A stretch of DNA of 64,000 nt from Flexistipes sinusarabici DSM 4947 (GTDB lineage Bacteria > Chrysiogenota > Deferribacteres > Deferribacterales > Flexistipitaceae). Location of the stretch: the NCBI RefSeq assembly GCF_000218625.1, contig NC_015672.1, positions 2,331,451 through 2,395,450 of the forward strand, written 5' to 3'. A program made the translations under genes and the position numbers. The notes beneath the pieces are model-generated. The model searched no databases. It saw nothing but the letters and a program-made list of their open reading frames with translations, and had not been told where the DNA came from. This document shows, piece by piece, positions 42,330 to 52,278 of this stretch. Position 1 is the first letter of the stretch; every line of letters starts with the position of its first letter.

Positions 42330-43334
42330 CTATATAAGCCCTGTTTCCTCGTCGAAATCCATGACAATATTAACATTTTGTACAGCCTGACCACTGGCAC
42401 CTTTTAAAAGGTTGTCAATACAGCTTACGATAATCAGGTTATCTTCCTCTTTAAAAACGCCGATGTCGGCAAAATTTGTTCCGCTGACATTGGCTATTCT
42501 GGGTGTCACACCTTTTTCCATGATCCTTACAAAAAAGGAGTCTCTGTAAAATTCCTTTAAATACTGTCTGATTTCATTCTCATTTTTATCACTTTTGCAG
42601 TATATCGTTGATTCTATCCCTCTAATTATCGGAAGCAGGTGTGGTGTAAAAATTACCCGGGTATCGGCAGATATTTCGTTAAGCCAGGCGTTTATTTCCG
42701 GACCGTGTCTGTGCGAAAAAATACCGTAAGGTTTAAAATCATCGCTGACTTCGCAAAACTGCGTTTTTTCCGTTAATTTTTTACCTGCACCGCTGACACC
42801 TGATTTACAGTCGGCTATGATGTATTTCTCATCCACAAATTTGTTTTTGACCAGCGGATAAACGGCAAGTAAAACTGATGTCGGATAGCATCCGGGATTT
42901 GCAATAAGCCTGCTCTGCTTAATTTCGTTTCCGTAGATTTCGGGAAGTCCATACGCTGCTTCTGTCAGCAAATCCGGATAGTTGTGTGTTACATTGTAGG
43001 TCTTCTCATAGATTTCTTTTGATTTTATTCTAAAGTCGGCACTTAAATCAACTACCAGTTTGCCTTTACTGTGGAAAAAAGCGGCTGCCTTTTGTGAAGC
43101 GGCATGCGGCAAACATAAAAAGACAATGTCAGATTTGTCACTGACATAGTCCCAGTCGTTTGAAATTATTTTTGTTTCCACGATATTCTTCAGCGGCGGA
43201 TAGATATCGCTGTATTTCTGACCGTCGTAATTGTCGCTGGTCAGACATGAAATTTCCAGATACGGATGTTTTGCTATTATTTTTACAAGCTCATTACCTG
43301 TATATCCCGTTGAGCCTATTACTGAAACGTTCAA
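42330..43334 (-). CDS. argC: N-acetyl-gamma-glutamyl-phosphate reductase
   Basis: A 334-residue ArgC, third step of arginine synthesis. The NAD(P)-binding start is VSVIGSTGYTGNELV. The catalytic Cys lies in ANPGCYPTSVLLA. GVSGAGKKLTEKTQF and the HRHGPEI region complete the active site. The arg genes here (argC-argJ) form one unit, with a ribosome binding site (aggtg) before argC. Confidence 0.96.
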   Translation of the reverse strand: MNVSVIGSTGYTGNELVKIIAKHPYLEISCLTSDNYDGQKYSDIYPPLKNIVETKIISNDWDYVSDKSDIVFLCLPHAASQKAAAFFHSKGKLVVDLSADFRIKSKEIYEKTYNVTHNYPDLLTEAAYGLPEIYGNEIKQSRLIANPGCYPTSVLLAVYPLVKNKFVDEKYIIADCKSGVSGAGKKLTEKTQFCEVSDDFKPYGIFSHRHGPEINAWLNEISADTRVIFTPHLLPIIRGIESTIYCKSDKNENEIRQYLKEFYRDSFFVRIMEKGVTPRIANVSGTNFADIGVFKEEDNLIIVSCIDNLLKGASGQAVQNVNIVMDFDEETGLI

Positions 43335-43411
43335 AAAAACACCTCTCTTTTTGGATTAAATAAAATTAAATCATAATTCCGGCTAAAAATCAAACCGAAA
43401 AGATACTGCTT

Positions 43412-43490
43412 TCCTCACATCTCAACCTTTGCCTTCGACTCAAGCCCTCCATCTCCCATCTCACTATTTCATTATCTCACGATTTCTCTA
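43412..43490. repeat. Word-like degenerate repeat tract H
   Basis: Words include ctcacatctcaacc, catctcccatctcactattt, cattatctcacgatttc. It resembles the ctctctcactatttcactatc part of tract A. It lies in the 221 bp gap between argC and hisE. Confidence 0.5.
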
Positions 43491-43555
43491 TTATTATTTG
43501 CAGATTTTGCCGCATTCATCCAGAAGCAAGTTAGAGAACAGCTTATCGATTCTCA

Positions 43556-43843
43556 TCAGGCATGTCTCTGCCTCAAAATGTTTAAAACATCTTCGAAAGG
43601 CACCCCTCTGTATTCAAGAGCAACAATAATATGGTAAAGATAATCCGCTGCTTCAGATGCCATTCTCTCATCATTTTCCACCAAAAAAGCTTTTATGAGT
43701 TCAGCATTTTCCTCTCCGAGCTTTTTGACAAGTCCGTTCTCTCCCTTATTGAAAAGCTTGTTTGTATATGAGCCCTCTTTTGGGAACTGTTTTCTGTTTC
43801 TTATTGTTTCTAAAAGTTCTTCAATTATTTTCAGATCCATCAT
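43556..43843 (-). CDS. hisE: Phosphoribosyl-ATP pyrophosphatase
   Basis: A 95-residue MazG-like HisE, step 2 of histidine synthesis. SYTNKLFNKGENGLVKKLGE and EENAELIKAFL hold the metal-binding acidic residues, followed by EAADYLYHIIVALEYRGV. It is a stand-alone HisE (not fused to HisI), 5 bp downstream of hisF. Ribosome binding site aggagg. Confidence 0.95.
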   Translation of the reverse strand: MMDLKIIEELLETIRNRKQFPKEGSYTNKLFNKGENGLVKKLGEENAELIKAFLVENDERMASEAADYLYHIIVALEYRGVPFEDVLNILRQRHA

Positions 43844-43848
43844 TCCTC

Positions 43849-44607
43849 CTACATTCTCACAGGGACATTGTTTTCCGCTAAAAAGTGCTTTACTTCATCA
43901 ATACTGTATTCTTTAAAATGAAAAATACTTGCCGCCAGAGCAGCATCCGCTTTTCCTTTTGTAAGCCCTTCCATTATATGTTCCGGTGTCCCTACACCGC
44001 CTGAGGCTATTACCGGTATATTAACCGATTCTGCTATATTTGAGGTTAGAGGGATATCATACCCCGACTTTGTACCGTCCTTATCCATACTAGTGAGAAG
44101 GATTTCCCCGGCACCGAATGCCTCCATTTTCTTTGCCCATTGAACAGCATCTATGCTGGTACTTTTCCGGCCGCCGTGGGTGAATACCTCCCATTTATCA
44201 TTTGCTGTCTGTTTGGCATCTATTGCAACAACAATGCACTGAGAGCCGAATCTGTATGCAGCTTCTTTTACAAAATCCGGATTGAATACTGCCGCCGTGT
44301 TGATGGAAACCTTATCTGCACCGGCGTTAAGAAGATTACGTATATCTTTTACCGTTCTTATGCCGCCCCCTACGGTTACCGGCATAAAAACACGTTCGGC
44401 TGTTTTTTCCACAACATCAATGATTGTGTCCCTTTCATCGGAGGATGCAGTTATATCGAGAAAAGTCAGTTCATCCGCTCTCTGTTTGTCGTATTCTTCA
44501 GCAACCAGCACGGGGTCACCGGCATCCACAAGGTCGAGAAACTTTGTGCCTTTTACAACCCGTCCTTTGTCCACATCAAGGCATGGTATAATACGTTTTG
44601 CCAGCAT
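43849..44607 (-). CDS. hisF: Imidazole glycerol phosphate synthase, cyclase subunit
   Basis: A 252-residue (beta/alpha)8 barrel. The catalytic Asp residues are in [15 protein letters not shown] (near residue 11) and VVAIDAKQ (near 130). [20 protein letters not shown] and [20 protein letters not shown] are the phosphate sites. It joins with HisH (not in the window) to make imidazole glycerol phosphate and AICAR. First of the hisF-hisE pair. Confidence 0.97.
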   Translation of the reverse strand: MLAKRIIPCLDVDKGRVVKGTKFLDLVDAGDPVLVAEEYDKQRADELTFLDITASSDERDTIIDVVEKTAERVFMPVTVGGGIRTVKDIRNLLNAGADKVSINTAAVFNPDFVKEAAYRFGSQCIVVAIDAKQTANDKWEVFTHGGRKSTSIDAVQWAKKMEAFGAGEILLTSMDKDGTKSGYDIPLTSNIAESVNIPVIASGGVGTPEHIMEGLTKGKADAALAASIFHFKEYSIDEVKHFLAENNVPVRM

Positions 44608-44650
44608 CTTTGCTCCTGTTTAGAGTTAATTTGTTCAATTTAACGTGAAA

Positions 44651-46222
44651 TTAGACCGTCTTGTCATTTTTTTCAATCTTTTTATCGTGCAGGAATATAA
44701 GTATCAGAAATGAAAGACCGAAGATACCGAAAAAACCGGCATGCAGAAAAACATCCTGGAAAGCTTCATTCAATCCCATTAGTTGCTGCAGTTTTGCAAG
44801 GAGCGTTTCCGATCTGAGCTCAGCCATTCGTTCAGGCATATAAGCTGAAAATTTTTCTGAAACACTGTTTAGATACATTCTTGCATAATCAAAATTCTGT
44901 ATGGATATAATCCCCTCATAGTGTATAGCTGTCTTTGACTGTAATGTATTGGTGGCTATTGCCGTACCGAATGCCCCTCCCATAAACCTCAGATAATGCA
45001 TAAGGCTGACCCCCAGACTTGTGTACTCTCTCAGGTGCCGCATTGCCATTGTTGTTATCGGAGCAAAGAACGTTCCCAGTGAAAAACCCAAAGGTATGGT
45101 AAGCAGAATTGTTCTCAGTGAAGGAGTAAAGTAGTTGAGATTGGGCATCAGAAAAATACTTGTTGTTATATAGAGGGCTGCATTTACAACCAATACATAT
45201 TTTTCCCCGAATTTATCGGACAAAATTCCCGCTATCGGCGATGTCATTCCTATAAAAACAGCGAATCCCAGCATATGTAAGCCGGTATTAAGGGTGGAAT
45301 AGCCTTTTAGATTCTCATAAAATAGCGGTATCATATAAAAGAGCTGATAGATGGACAATCCCAGTGTGAAAAAATAAATAACGCAGGCATACCTGTACTG
45401 GGGAACTTTGAATATTTTGAAATCGATAAGCTTGTGTTTGGAAAGCAGTTCAGCTATTGCGTAGAGGAAAAGCGCTCCTACTGCTATTATCAAAGCTTTA
45501 ATGATAAAATCTGACTGAAGCCAACCTTTTTGCTGCCCCTTGGAGAGAAGTATCAGAAGCGATATTGTAAAGGTTCCCAGAAAAGCATAGCTGATGAAAT
45601 TAAAGCGGAGTTTTTGTTTCTGTTTGATAATTTTGGGAAGGATAAGCAGTCCAACCAAAACAACCATAGCTCCCACCGGTAAATTTACGAAAAATATATA
45701 GCGCCATGTCAAATGTTCAGTTAGCCAGCCTCCGAGGGTGGGGCCGAGAGCCGGTGCAAAACTGACACCCATCCCGTAAATACCCATTGCAATTCCTTTT
45801 CTGTTGGGCGGATAAATGGAAAATAGAATAGTCTGGGCTGTTGCAACAACAAAGGCTTCCCCCACCCCCTGGGCACTCCTTGCAATGATCATCTGGGTAA
45901 GGTTCTCAGCGAAACCGCATGCTACGCTTGAAAGGGTGAAAAGGGTAATGCCCATGATAAACATGACTCTCAACCCGAGAACTTTATCCAGGGATTCTAT
46001 GAGCAAAAGACCGGTGGCTGCAGCTGCCATGTAGGAAGTAATTACCCATTGGACACCGTATAAATCGGTTTTTAGCGGGGCAATCATTTTCGGGATAACG
46101 ACATCCACTATTGTGGTGTCAAGAATAGCCATAAAAGTACCGGTCATGACCACGAATGTTATCAGTATGCGGCTAAGCAGATCAATTTGTTCGTAAAGGG
46201 GAGTTTCGTCATTGTATCTCAT
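44651..46222 (-). CDS. MFS multidrug transporter, DHA2/EmrB type (14 TM)
   Basis: A 523-residue membrane protein. Opening TFMAILDTTIVDVVIPKM is motif D1 of the DHA2 group, and SAQGVGEAFVVATAQ with GPTLGGWLTEHLTWRYIFFV are classic drug-efflux motifs. About 14 membrane spans expected. It is the inner-membrane pump of a tripartite system with the HlyD-like and TolC-like proteins encoded upstream (3 bp gap). Likely proton-driven export of drugs or other toxic compounds. Substrate unknown. Confidence 0.93.
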   Translation of the reverse strand: MRYNDETPLYEQIDLLSRILITFVVMTGTFMAILDTTIVDVVIPKMIAPLKTDLYGVQWVITSYMAAAATGLLLIESLDKVLGLRVMFIMGITLFTLSSVACGFAENLTQMIIARSAQGVGEAFVVATAQTILFSIYPPNRKGIAMGIYGMGVSFAPALGPTLGGWLTEHLTWRYIFFVNLPVGAMVVLVGLLILPKIIKQKQKLRFNFISYAFLGTFTISLLILLSKGQQKGWLQSDFIIKALIIAVGALFLYAIAELLSKHKLIDFKIFKVPQYRYACVIYFFTLGLSIYQLFYMIPLFYENLKGYSTLNTGLHMLGFAVFIGMTSPIAGILSDKFGEKYVLVVNAALYITTSIFLMPNLNYFTPSLRTILLTIPLGFSLGTFFAPITTMAMRHLREYTSLGVSLMHYLRFMGGAFGTAIATNTLQSKTAIHYEGIISIQNFDYARMYLNSVSEKFSAYMPERMAELRSETLLAKLQQLMGLNEAFQDVFLHAGFFGIFGLSFLILIFLHDKKIEKNDKTV

Positions 46223-46225
46223 AGC

Positions 46226-47353
46226 TTAACGCTTTATTTCAACATCCACACCCATGCCTATTCTCAAAAGACCGATATCTCCATCGGTAATTGAAACTTT
46301 AATGGGTATTCTCTGGGCGACTTCGGTGAACTCTCCCGCTGTAATATCTCTTGGTATCAGTGCGTACGTCGCAGCAGACGCCGGATAAATTTCCCTGACC
46401 ACGCCTTCATATTTTTGCTCTGAATCGGCATCGGGAGTTATATAAACCTTGTCTCCTTTATCCACCCCGTTTATTTTGGTCTCCTCCAACAGCACCTCTG
46501 CATAAATATGTCTGGTATCGACTATTGAAACAATTGGAGTCTCACTGTTTACAACGGTTCCGGCATTTGCAAATTTTTTACCTATGACGCCCTGTATCGG
46601 AGCTTTTAGTTTTGTATATGAAAGTAAATTTTCTGTATCTTCTATTTCAGTATTCAGGCTTTTTATCTTTTCCCCTATGGATTCTTTTTTTGATTTAAGT
46701 CCGGATATTGTTTTTTTGTTCTCTTTTATCAGTTGTATTTTTTCTTCAAACGTTGATATCTTGTATTTCACGGAATTCAGTTTGTACTCGAGGGATTCCT
46801 TTTTGCTTGTCAGCATTTTTAGTTTTGTGGAAATGTTTTCAAAGTCATTCTCCGAAACAGCTCCTTTTTCGTAAAGGTTTTTGTATCTAACATAATCCTT
46901 TTTTGTCTTACTGATCCGGGCATTGATTTCATCTATTTCTGACGATAGTGAGTTTTTTTCTTCCATCAGCGACTTCTTTTCCTTTTCGACCTTTTTCAGG
47001 TTAATGTCCATTTCACTCCTGATTTTGGAAATTTTGTGTTCAATACTTGATATATCATTCTCCAGCGATTTTACTTTGTGAACCAGGTTCTGATGTTTTA
47101 ATTTATAATCCTCTGAATCTATTTCAGCAATCAGATCCCCTTTTTCAACATTTTGGCCTTCTTTAACATAAATTTTTGTTATTCTGCCGGCCACACGTTT
47201 AAAATTAATATTGGATATCTGTTCGCTGCGAATAAATGCGGCATTTGTTGTGGCATAAATTTCCCTGAATTTTAACCATTTATAAGCTATAATACCGAAT
47301 ATTATAAGACCAGTAATAAGTATTCCCAATGCAATTTTGACTTTTTTATTCAC
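46226..47353 (-). CDS. HlyD/EmrA-family membrane fusion protein
   Basis: A 375-residue adaptor. One N-terminal membrane span (about residues 7-25), then split lipoyl halves (KRVAGRITKIYVKEGQNVEK near 52-72 and LKAPIQGVIGKKFANAG near 250) around a very long coiled coil (about 80-240). A beta-barrel domain follows. It bridges the MFS pump to the outer-membrane channel. Middle gene of the operon, with 3-4 bp gaps on each side. Confidence 0.93.
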   Translation of the reverse strand: MNKKVKIALGILITGLIIFGIIAYKWLKFREIYATTNAAFIRSEQISNINFKRVAGRITKIYVKEGQNVEKGDLIAEIDSEDYKLKHQNLVHKVKSLENDISSIEHKISKIRSEMDINLKKVEKEKKSLMEEKNSLSSEIDEINARISKTKKDYVRYKNLYEKGAVSENDFENISTKLKMLTSKKESLEYKLNSVKYKISTFEEKIQLIKENKKTISGLKSKKESIGEKIKSLNTEIEDTENLLSYTKLKAPIQGVIGKKFANAGTVVNSETPIVSIVDTRHIYAEVLLEETKINGVDKGDKVYITPDADSEQKYEGVVREIYPASAATYALIPRDITAGEFTEVAQRIPIKVSITDGDIGLLRIGMGVDVEIKR

Positions 47354-47357
47354 GTTT

Positions 47358-48650
47358 TCACCTCAACGGTTTTCCCACAGCTTTTTCAAGCGCATAAATA
47401 CTTTCAGCGTAATTATAAAAAGCTATTGTGTAGTCTTCTCTTGCTTTTGTAAGCATTGCCTCGGCATCCAGCAAATCGGTGTTTGTTGCCAGTGTGTTTT
47501 TGTATTTGAGTTTTATTATTCTGTAGTACTCTTCTGCTTCTTTTAGAGCTGTTTTTGCAACTTTTTTGTTTTCAAGTGCGGACTGCATATCTTCAAATGC
47601 ATTTCTTACTTCTGTTTTAATTTGCAGAATCGTGTTAAGCCTTGTATCGGCTACGGAATATGCTTTCTGCTTTAGGCTGTTTACCATATTGAAGTCTTTA
47701 GTCCAGTCCAGTCTGAAAGAGACTCCCGCCTGTATAAAAGCGTTGTCCTGTGGTTCAACGTTTTCATTCATGTCGGAGTACTTAAATCCGCCCATTACAT
47801 AAACTTTTGGTTTATAGCCGCTCTCTGCAGCTTGTGCTTTTTGGAGCACAGAACGGTACTTAAGCCGCAAAGCTTTTAAAATCGGTCTGTTTTTTTCTGC
47901 ACAATCAAAAAGTTCTTCAAGTTTCAGCTGCCGGATTTTTACACTGTCAATTTTTTCTATCGTGTATTCTTTTGAAGAAGGGTTCAGCCCCATAAGGGAA
48001 TACAAGTGACTTTTTGCACTTTTTAAGTCCCCCTTTAACGTTGTTACTTTTTGCTGGGCCATTCTGAGTTTTACCTTTGTATGCAGTTTGTCCAATTCAG
48101 GAACCAGCCCTTCTTTTGCCAGATCGATTACATCCTGCATATGTGACTGAAGTGCCGAAACTTCCTGTTTTGCGCTGTTTAAAAGAGATTTCAGTTTTAA
48201 TATATTGATGAAAGCTACCCGGATATTGTAAACAAGTTCTTGTTTTTTCTCGTTAAAGATGAGCTTTTCATATTTGTAATTGAGCTTTTTTGATTTAATA
48301 TCGTGTGTTACTGCTCCACCTGTATATAAATCGTATTTAAGCGCAGCCATAGCTTCGGTGTACTCCTGCTCCACCTGTGTCATGGAGATATCCGGAATCG
48401 CAGGAGACGGCAGGGAAATTTGAGTTTTTTTAGCTCTGTCATTTTTTGTATAACTGCCTTCAAGAATTAAAGAAGGCATCCTGCCGGCTTTTGAAGCCTT
48501 CAAACTGTATTTTGAGCTTTTAATTACACTGCTTTGGGATTTAAGGCCGAAGTTATTTGCCAGCCCTTTCTTAACTGCTTCATCTATTGTAAGTGCTTGT
48601 ATTGAGCCGGCAAAACTAAATAAAATAAAAAGAATCACCACCTTTTTCAT
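47358..48650 (-). CDS. TolC-family outer membrane efflux protein
   Basis: A 430-residue protein. Signal peptide about residues 1-19 (MKKVVILFILFSFAGSIQA). Two OEP repeats with long helices and heptads follow, including YRIIKLKYKNTLATNTDLLD, typical of the second repeat. It forms the outer-membrane exit duct for the EmrAB-like pump. First gene of the operon. No local regulator gene is present. Confidence 0.92.
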   Translation of the reverse strand: MKKVVILFILFSFAGSIQALTIDEAVKKGLANNFGLKSQSSVIKSSKYSLKASKAGRMPSLILEGSYTKNDRAKKTQISLPSPAIPDISMTQVEQEYTEAMAALKYDLYTGGAVTHDIKSKKLNYKYEKLIFNEKKQELVYNIRVAFINILKLKSLLNSAKQEVSALQSHMQDVIDLAKEGLVPELDKLHTKVKLRMAQQKVTTLKGDLKSAKSHLYSLMGLNPSSKEYTIEKIDSVKIRQLKLEELFDCAEKNRPILKALRLKYRSVLQKAQAAESGYKPKVYVMGGFKYSDMNENVEPQDNAFIQAGVSFRLDWTKDFNMVNSLKQKAYSVADTRLNTILQIKTEVRNAFEDMQSALENKKVAKTALKEAEEYYRIIKLKYKNTLATNTDLLDAEAMLTKAREDYTIAFYNYAESIYALEKAVGKPLR

Positions 48651-48821
48651 AATGAACTCCTGAATGTACTATATATTTATAATAAACGAATGATTAAATT
48701 TATAATAATGTTTTTTACCAGAGCTGAATATCCCATCAGTCATTGATAATCCCAATTTATTTTTATGTCAATTGCATTTCATTTCTGACGTCACCCTATT
48801 TTTAAAGAGCCGTGTTGATGA

Positions 48822-48985
48822 AGAGATAGTGAAGTGGGAGGTAGAAAGTCAGAGGTAAAGGTTGAGGGAGTTGATCCGGATGAAGTAGCTGAGGATGTTG
48901 ATAAAAGTTGGTACTCTAATACTCATAATACTCTTAATTACCTTTCCATAACGCATCACACATCACACATCACGCATTACGGCTT
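48822..48985. repeat. Word-like degenerate repeat tract I
   Basis: Two strands of the same vocabulary back to back. 48822-48905 is G/A-rich (gagatagtgaagtgggaggt, aaaggttgagggagttgatc), reverse-complement to the pyrimidine tracts. 48915-48983 reads actctaatactcataatact, ttaattacctttccataac, gcatcacacatcacacatca. The 403 bp gap between the efflux operon and recC otherwise holds only the recC promoter. Confidence 0.55.
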
Positions 48986-48997
48986 TCTCTGCAACAG

Positions 48998-49026
48998 TTG
49001 AAATACACTATTAAATGGTGTATAAT
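48998..49026 (+). promoter_or_regulatory. Strong sigma70-like promoter of recCBD
   Basis: TTGAAA (48998-49003), a 17 bp spacer and TATAAT (49021-49026), 27 bp before the recC ATG. Confidence 0.75.
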
Positions 49027-49053
49027 TTTTCAAAATATCATTTAGGGTGATTG

Positions 49054-52000
49054 ATGTCACTTAACGTTTATTACGGTGTTCAGCTTGAAAACGTCTTTGA
49101 CCTTTTTGCTTATTCTCTGGAGAAAAACAGAAGCGTAGATCCTTTGGAATCCGAATTTGTCGTTGTTCAGACAGAAGGTATGAAAAAGTGGCTTTCTCTT
49201 ATGCTTGCCCAGCGTTTTTCCGTATGCTCAAATATTAAATTTTTCACACCCAACGGTATAATCAATCACCTCGCCGGCAGAATAACGGGAGAACAAATTA
49301 AAGCGGATAAAAAGAAACTTGCCTGGGTAATTTATTCTACTCTACCCTTACATTTTGAAAACAGATATTTTGATGAAATTAAAAGATACACAGCATTTGA
49401 CCGATCGGGAGTGAAACAGTATCAGCTCAGTGAAAAGATTGCAGATATTTTCGACCAATATCAGGTATACAGGCCGTGGATGCTTCAAAGCTGGGAAAAA
49501 GGAGAATATGTCAATCAAAATGGTGAAAAACTCCCTGAGGATTACTGGTGGCAGCCGATTTTATGGCAGAATCTCTGTAAACGAGACGAGATTAACAGAA
49601 GTGATGTTTATCTGCGGATGCTTAATACTACCGGAGCGGCTGGGGCAAAAGATGAAAATAAACATATTTTTGTTTTTGGAATATCTGTACTTCCGCCACT
49701 TTATGTTAAAATTTTAGAAAACTTAGGCTATCGTTTTGAAATCGAAATGTTTCTGCAGTCCCCCAGCAGAGAGTATTTCGGAACAGAAAGATTTTACAAA
49801 AATGCAGATCGGGAAGAGTTGAAAGAGGGTGTAAATTCACTTGTGGCAAACCTCGCCAGGACGGGAAGCGAGTTTTTTGATTTCCTTGCTGAGTATATCG
49901 ATTATTTTTCCTCTGATATGAAACCGAAAAAAGAGGAATCACTACTACAATGTGTTCAAAATGATATTATATCGTTAAAACCTCCTGGAAAAATTATAGA
50001 CACACATAAAACTGAAGATGAAAGTATCATTGTAAACTCCTGCCACAGCCCGATGAGGGAAGTCCAGGTTTTATACGATTATCTTTTGAGATTTTTTGAT
50101 GAAGACTCAAATCTTACGCCGTCTGATATTGTTGTAATGACTCCTGATATTGAGGAATATGCACCTTATATAAATGCGGTATTTGGCTCCGCAGCTTTCG
50201 ACGATGTGAGTATCCCATATTCCATAAGTGATAAAACACTTTCGGGGATATATTCATCCGTTCAGTTGTTCACTTCATTTTTACAGATATCTTCAGGGAG
50301 ATTAAAGTTTTCCGATATTTTCCAGTTCCTTGAAAAGGAGATTGTTTACACCAAATTCGGCCTTACTCCACCGGATGTGGAGATGTTAAAGAGCTTGTGT
50401 AAATCCTCGGTAATGAAATGGGGTTGGGACAGCGATATAGCAGAATCTTTCAATCTTCCCTATTATGAATATTTTACTGTTTCCAAAGGGATAGACCGTC
50501 TTTTGCTCGGTTCCGCAGTACTTGCCTACGAGTGGAGCAGCTTTGATGATATTGTTCCCAGTGTATCTGTGGAGGGGGAGAATTTTGAAATTCTCGGCAG
50601 ATTTGTAAAATATGTTTATACTGTAAAAAGATACCGGGATATACTGGGGAAAAATTATTCCGCCGAAGAGTGGCTTGACATATTAAATAATCTTCAGCAG
50701 GACCTATTTTCCGGAACCGCTGATAATGACGGTCTGCAGGAGATAAATAATGGGATAAGGGCATTCGGTACTTATACAGCAGGAATTATCAGTGAAGAAT
50801 TACCGGCGTATGTTGTTGCGGAATTTTTTAAATCTTATTTCAAAAGTGTTGAGAAAACCGGCGGTTATATGGAGGGAGGTATTACGTTCTGCTCCATGAT
50901 TCCAATGAGAAGCATCCCATTTAAAATTATCTGTATGATAGGTATGAATGATACTTCTTTCCCGCGCATTCATAAACCTGTGGAATTTGACCTGACCGCC
51001 GTATATCCTGCAAAAGGTGACAGATCAACCAAGGATAATGACAGGTATCTTTTTCTTGAAACGATAATGTCAGCCAGAAAAAAACTATATATAAGCTATA
51101 CCGGTCAAAGTATAAAAGATAATTCCGATATCCCCCCTTCTCCCGTAGTTGCCGGACTGCTGGAGTATGTAAGGCAAATATCCGGTGGCGGATACTCTCT
51201 GATTAATAAACATAAACTTCACCCCTTCAGCATTACCTATTTTGATGAAAAAGAAAAAATGTTCAGCTATTCGAAAACCAATTTTCAAATAGCCGAATCC
51301 TATTTAGAAACACCTGTTACGGATGAAGATCGGGGGGAAGATATATTAACAGAAGATGCCAAACCGCCGTCGGAAATAGATATCGAGGAGATAGCATATT
51401 TTTTCAAAAACCCTCTAAGGTATTATTTCAAAAATAATCTCGGCATCTATCCTGAAAACCTGGCACAGGATAATGAGGATGTGGAGCCTTTGAATCTGAA
51501 CAATTTACAAAAAACCATATTGAAAGACAGGCTAGCAAAGGAATCCCTCTTTTCAGAGGAACAGGAAATTTCTTTGGATGAGATGCTGAATTATTATCGG
51601 AAGAGCGGATTATTCCCCCCCGGAAAATTCGGTGAATATATGAAGGAAGTAAATAAATATAATGTTTCCTTTTTCACAAATAATATAAAGAAAACGTTAA
51701 AACCGCCTGAAATAAAAGCAATGGATTTTTACCTTGATGTAAAAAACAGGAATATTAACATCAGGGGTGAGTATATGCTTTCCGGCTCTGTAAATATACT
51801 TGCCCGAATGGCGAAAATAAAAGATTCCGACAGAATAAAGGCATGGCTGTATCATATTTTCGCACTTTATGATTTATTACAGAGTAACCGGTACAGTGGA
51901 GAATTTAGTACACTCTTTTACTCTGAGGATAAAATACTTAAATTTGAAGACTATACGGATTTATACAAAAATGATGAAAAGATGTATGAAAACCTGCATA

Positions 52001-52278
52001 GTTATGTTAGGTTTATTGTCGAAACGTATATTTACGGCTCAGTGAATCCCCTGCCTCTTTTTCCCGTATTTGGCTGCAGTTATGCAAAGAAAATTATAAA
52101 AGGTGAATCGGCCGATTTCGGACGCTCCTGGTGGGCGCAAAACGTCTATAAGAACGATGATAAGTTTTATTTGGAAAAGCTGTACGGCGATGTTATCCCG
52201 GGAACGGAAAACTTAAAGGAACTTTCCCGAATAATCTATCTGCCTATGCTGCAAAAGGAGTCGTTCGTTGGGACATAA
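49054..52278 (+). CDS. recC: Exodeoxyribonuclease V subunit gamma (RecC)
   Basis: About 1,074 residues, near the usual RecC length. VVQTEGMKKWLSLMLAQRFS near residue 35 and the KIICMIGMNDTSFPR segment (about 627-641) followed by DNDRYLFLETIMSARKKLYI are RecC-type inactive-helicase motifs. The C-terminal inactive nuclease-like domain scans for Chi-type sites. It is part of the RecBCD helicase-nuclease for double-strand-break repair and foreign-DNA degradation. The ATG at 49054 is preferred over the adjacent TTG 49051. It overlaps recB by 11 bp. Confidence 0.93.
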   Translation: MSLNVYYGVQLENVFDLFAYSLEKNRSVDPLESEFVVVQTEGMKKWLSLMLAQRFSVCSNIKFFTPNGIINHLAGRITGEQIKADKKKLAWVIYSTLPLHFENRYFDEIKRYTAFDRSGVKQYQLSEKIADIFDQYQVYRPWMLQSWEKGEYVNQNGEKLPEDYWWQPILWQNLCKRDEINRSDVYLRMLNTTGAAGAKDENKHIFVFGISVLPPLYVKILENLGYRFEIEMFLQSPSREYFGTERFYKNADREELKEGVNSLVANLARTGSEFFDFLAEYIDYFSSDMKPKKEESLLQCVQNDIISLKPPGKIIDTHKTEDESIIVNSCHSPMREVQVLYDYLLRFFDEDSNLTPSDIVVMTPDIEEYAPYINAVFGSAAFDDVSIPYSISDKTLSGIYSSVQLFTSFLQISSGRLKFSDIFQFLEKEIVYTKFGLTPPDVEMLKSLCKSSVMKWGWDSDIAESFNLPYYEYFTVSKGIDRLLLGSAVLAYEWSSFDDIVPSVSVEGENFEILGRFVKYVYTVKRYRDILGKNYSAEEWLDILNNLQQDLFSGTADNDGLQEINNGIRAFGTYTAGIISEELPAYVVAEFFKSYFKSVEKTGGYMEGGITFCSMIPMRSIPFKIICMIGMNDTSFPRIHKPVEFDLTAVYPAKGDRSTKDNDRYLFLETIMSARKKLYISYTGQSIKDNSDIPPSPVVAGLLEYVRQISGGGYSLINKHKLHPFSITYFDEKEKMFSYSKTNFQIAESYLETPVTDEDRGEDILTEDAKPPSEIDIEEIAYFFKNPLRYYFKNNLGIYPENLAQDNEDVEPLNLNNLQKTILKDRLAKESLFSEEQEISLDEMLNYYRKSGLFPPGKFGEYMKEVNKYNVSFFTNNIKKTLKPPEIKAMDFYLDVKNRNINIRGEYMLSGSVNILARMAKIKDSDRIKAWLYHIFALYDLLQSNRYSGEFSTLFYSEDKILKFEDYTDLYKNDEKMYENLHSYVRFIVETYIYGSVNPLPLFPVFGCSYAKKIIKGESADFGRSWWAQNVYKNDDKFYLEKLYGDVIPGTENLKELSRIIYLPMLQKESFVGT

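Noticed and set aside
44140-44643. 167-codon plus-strand frame opposite hisF
   Set aside because: Antisense shadow of hisF, no start signals.
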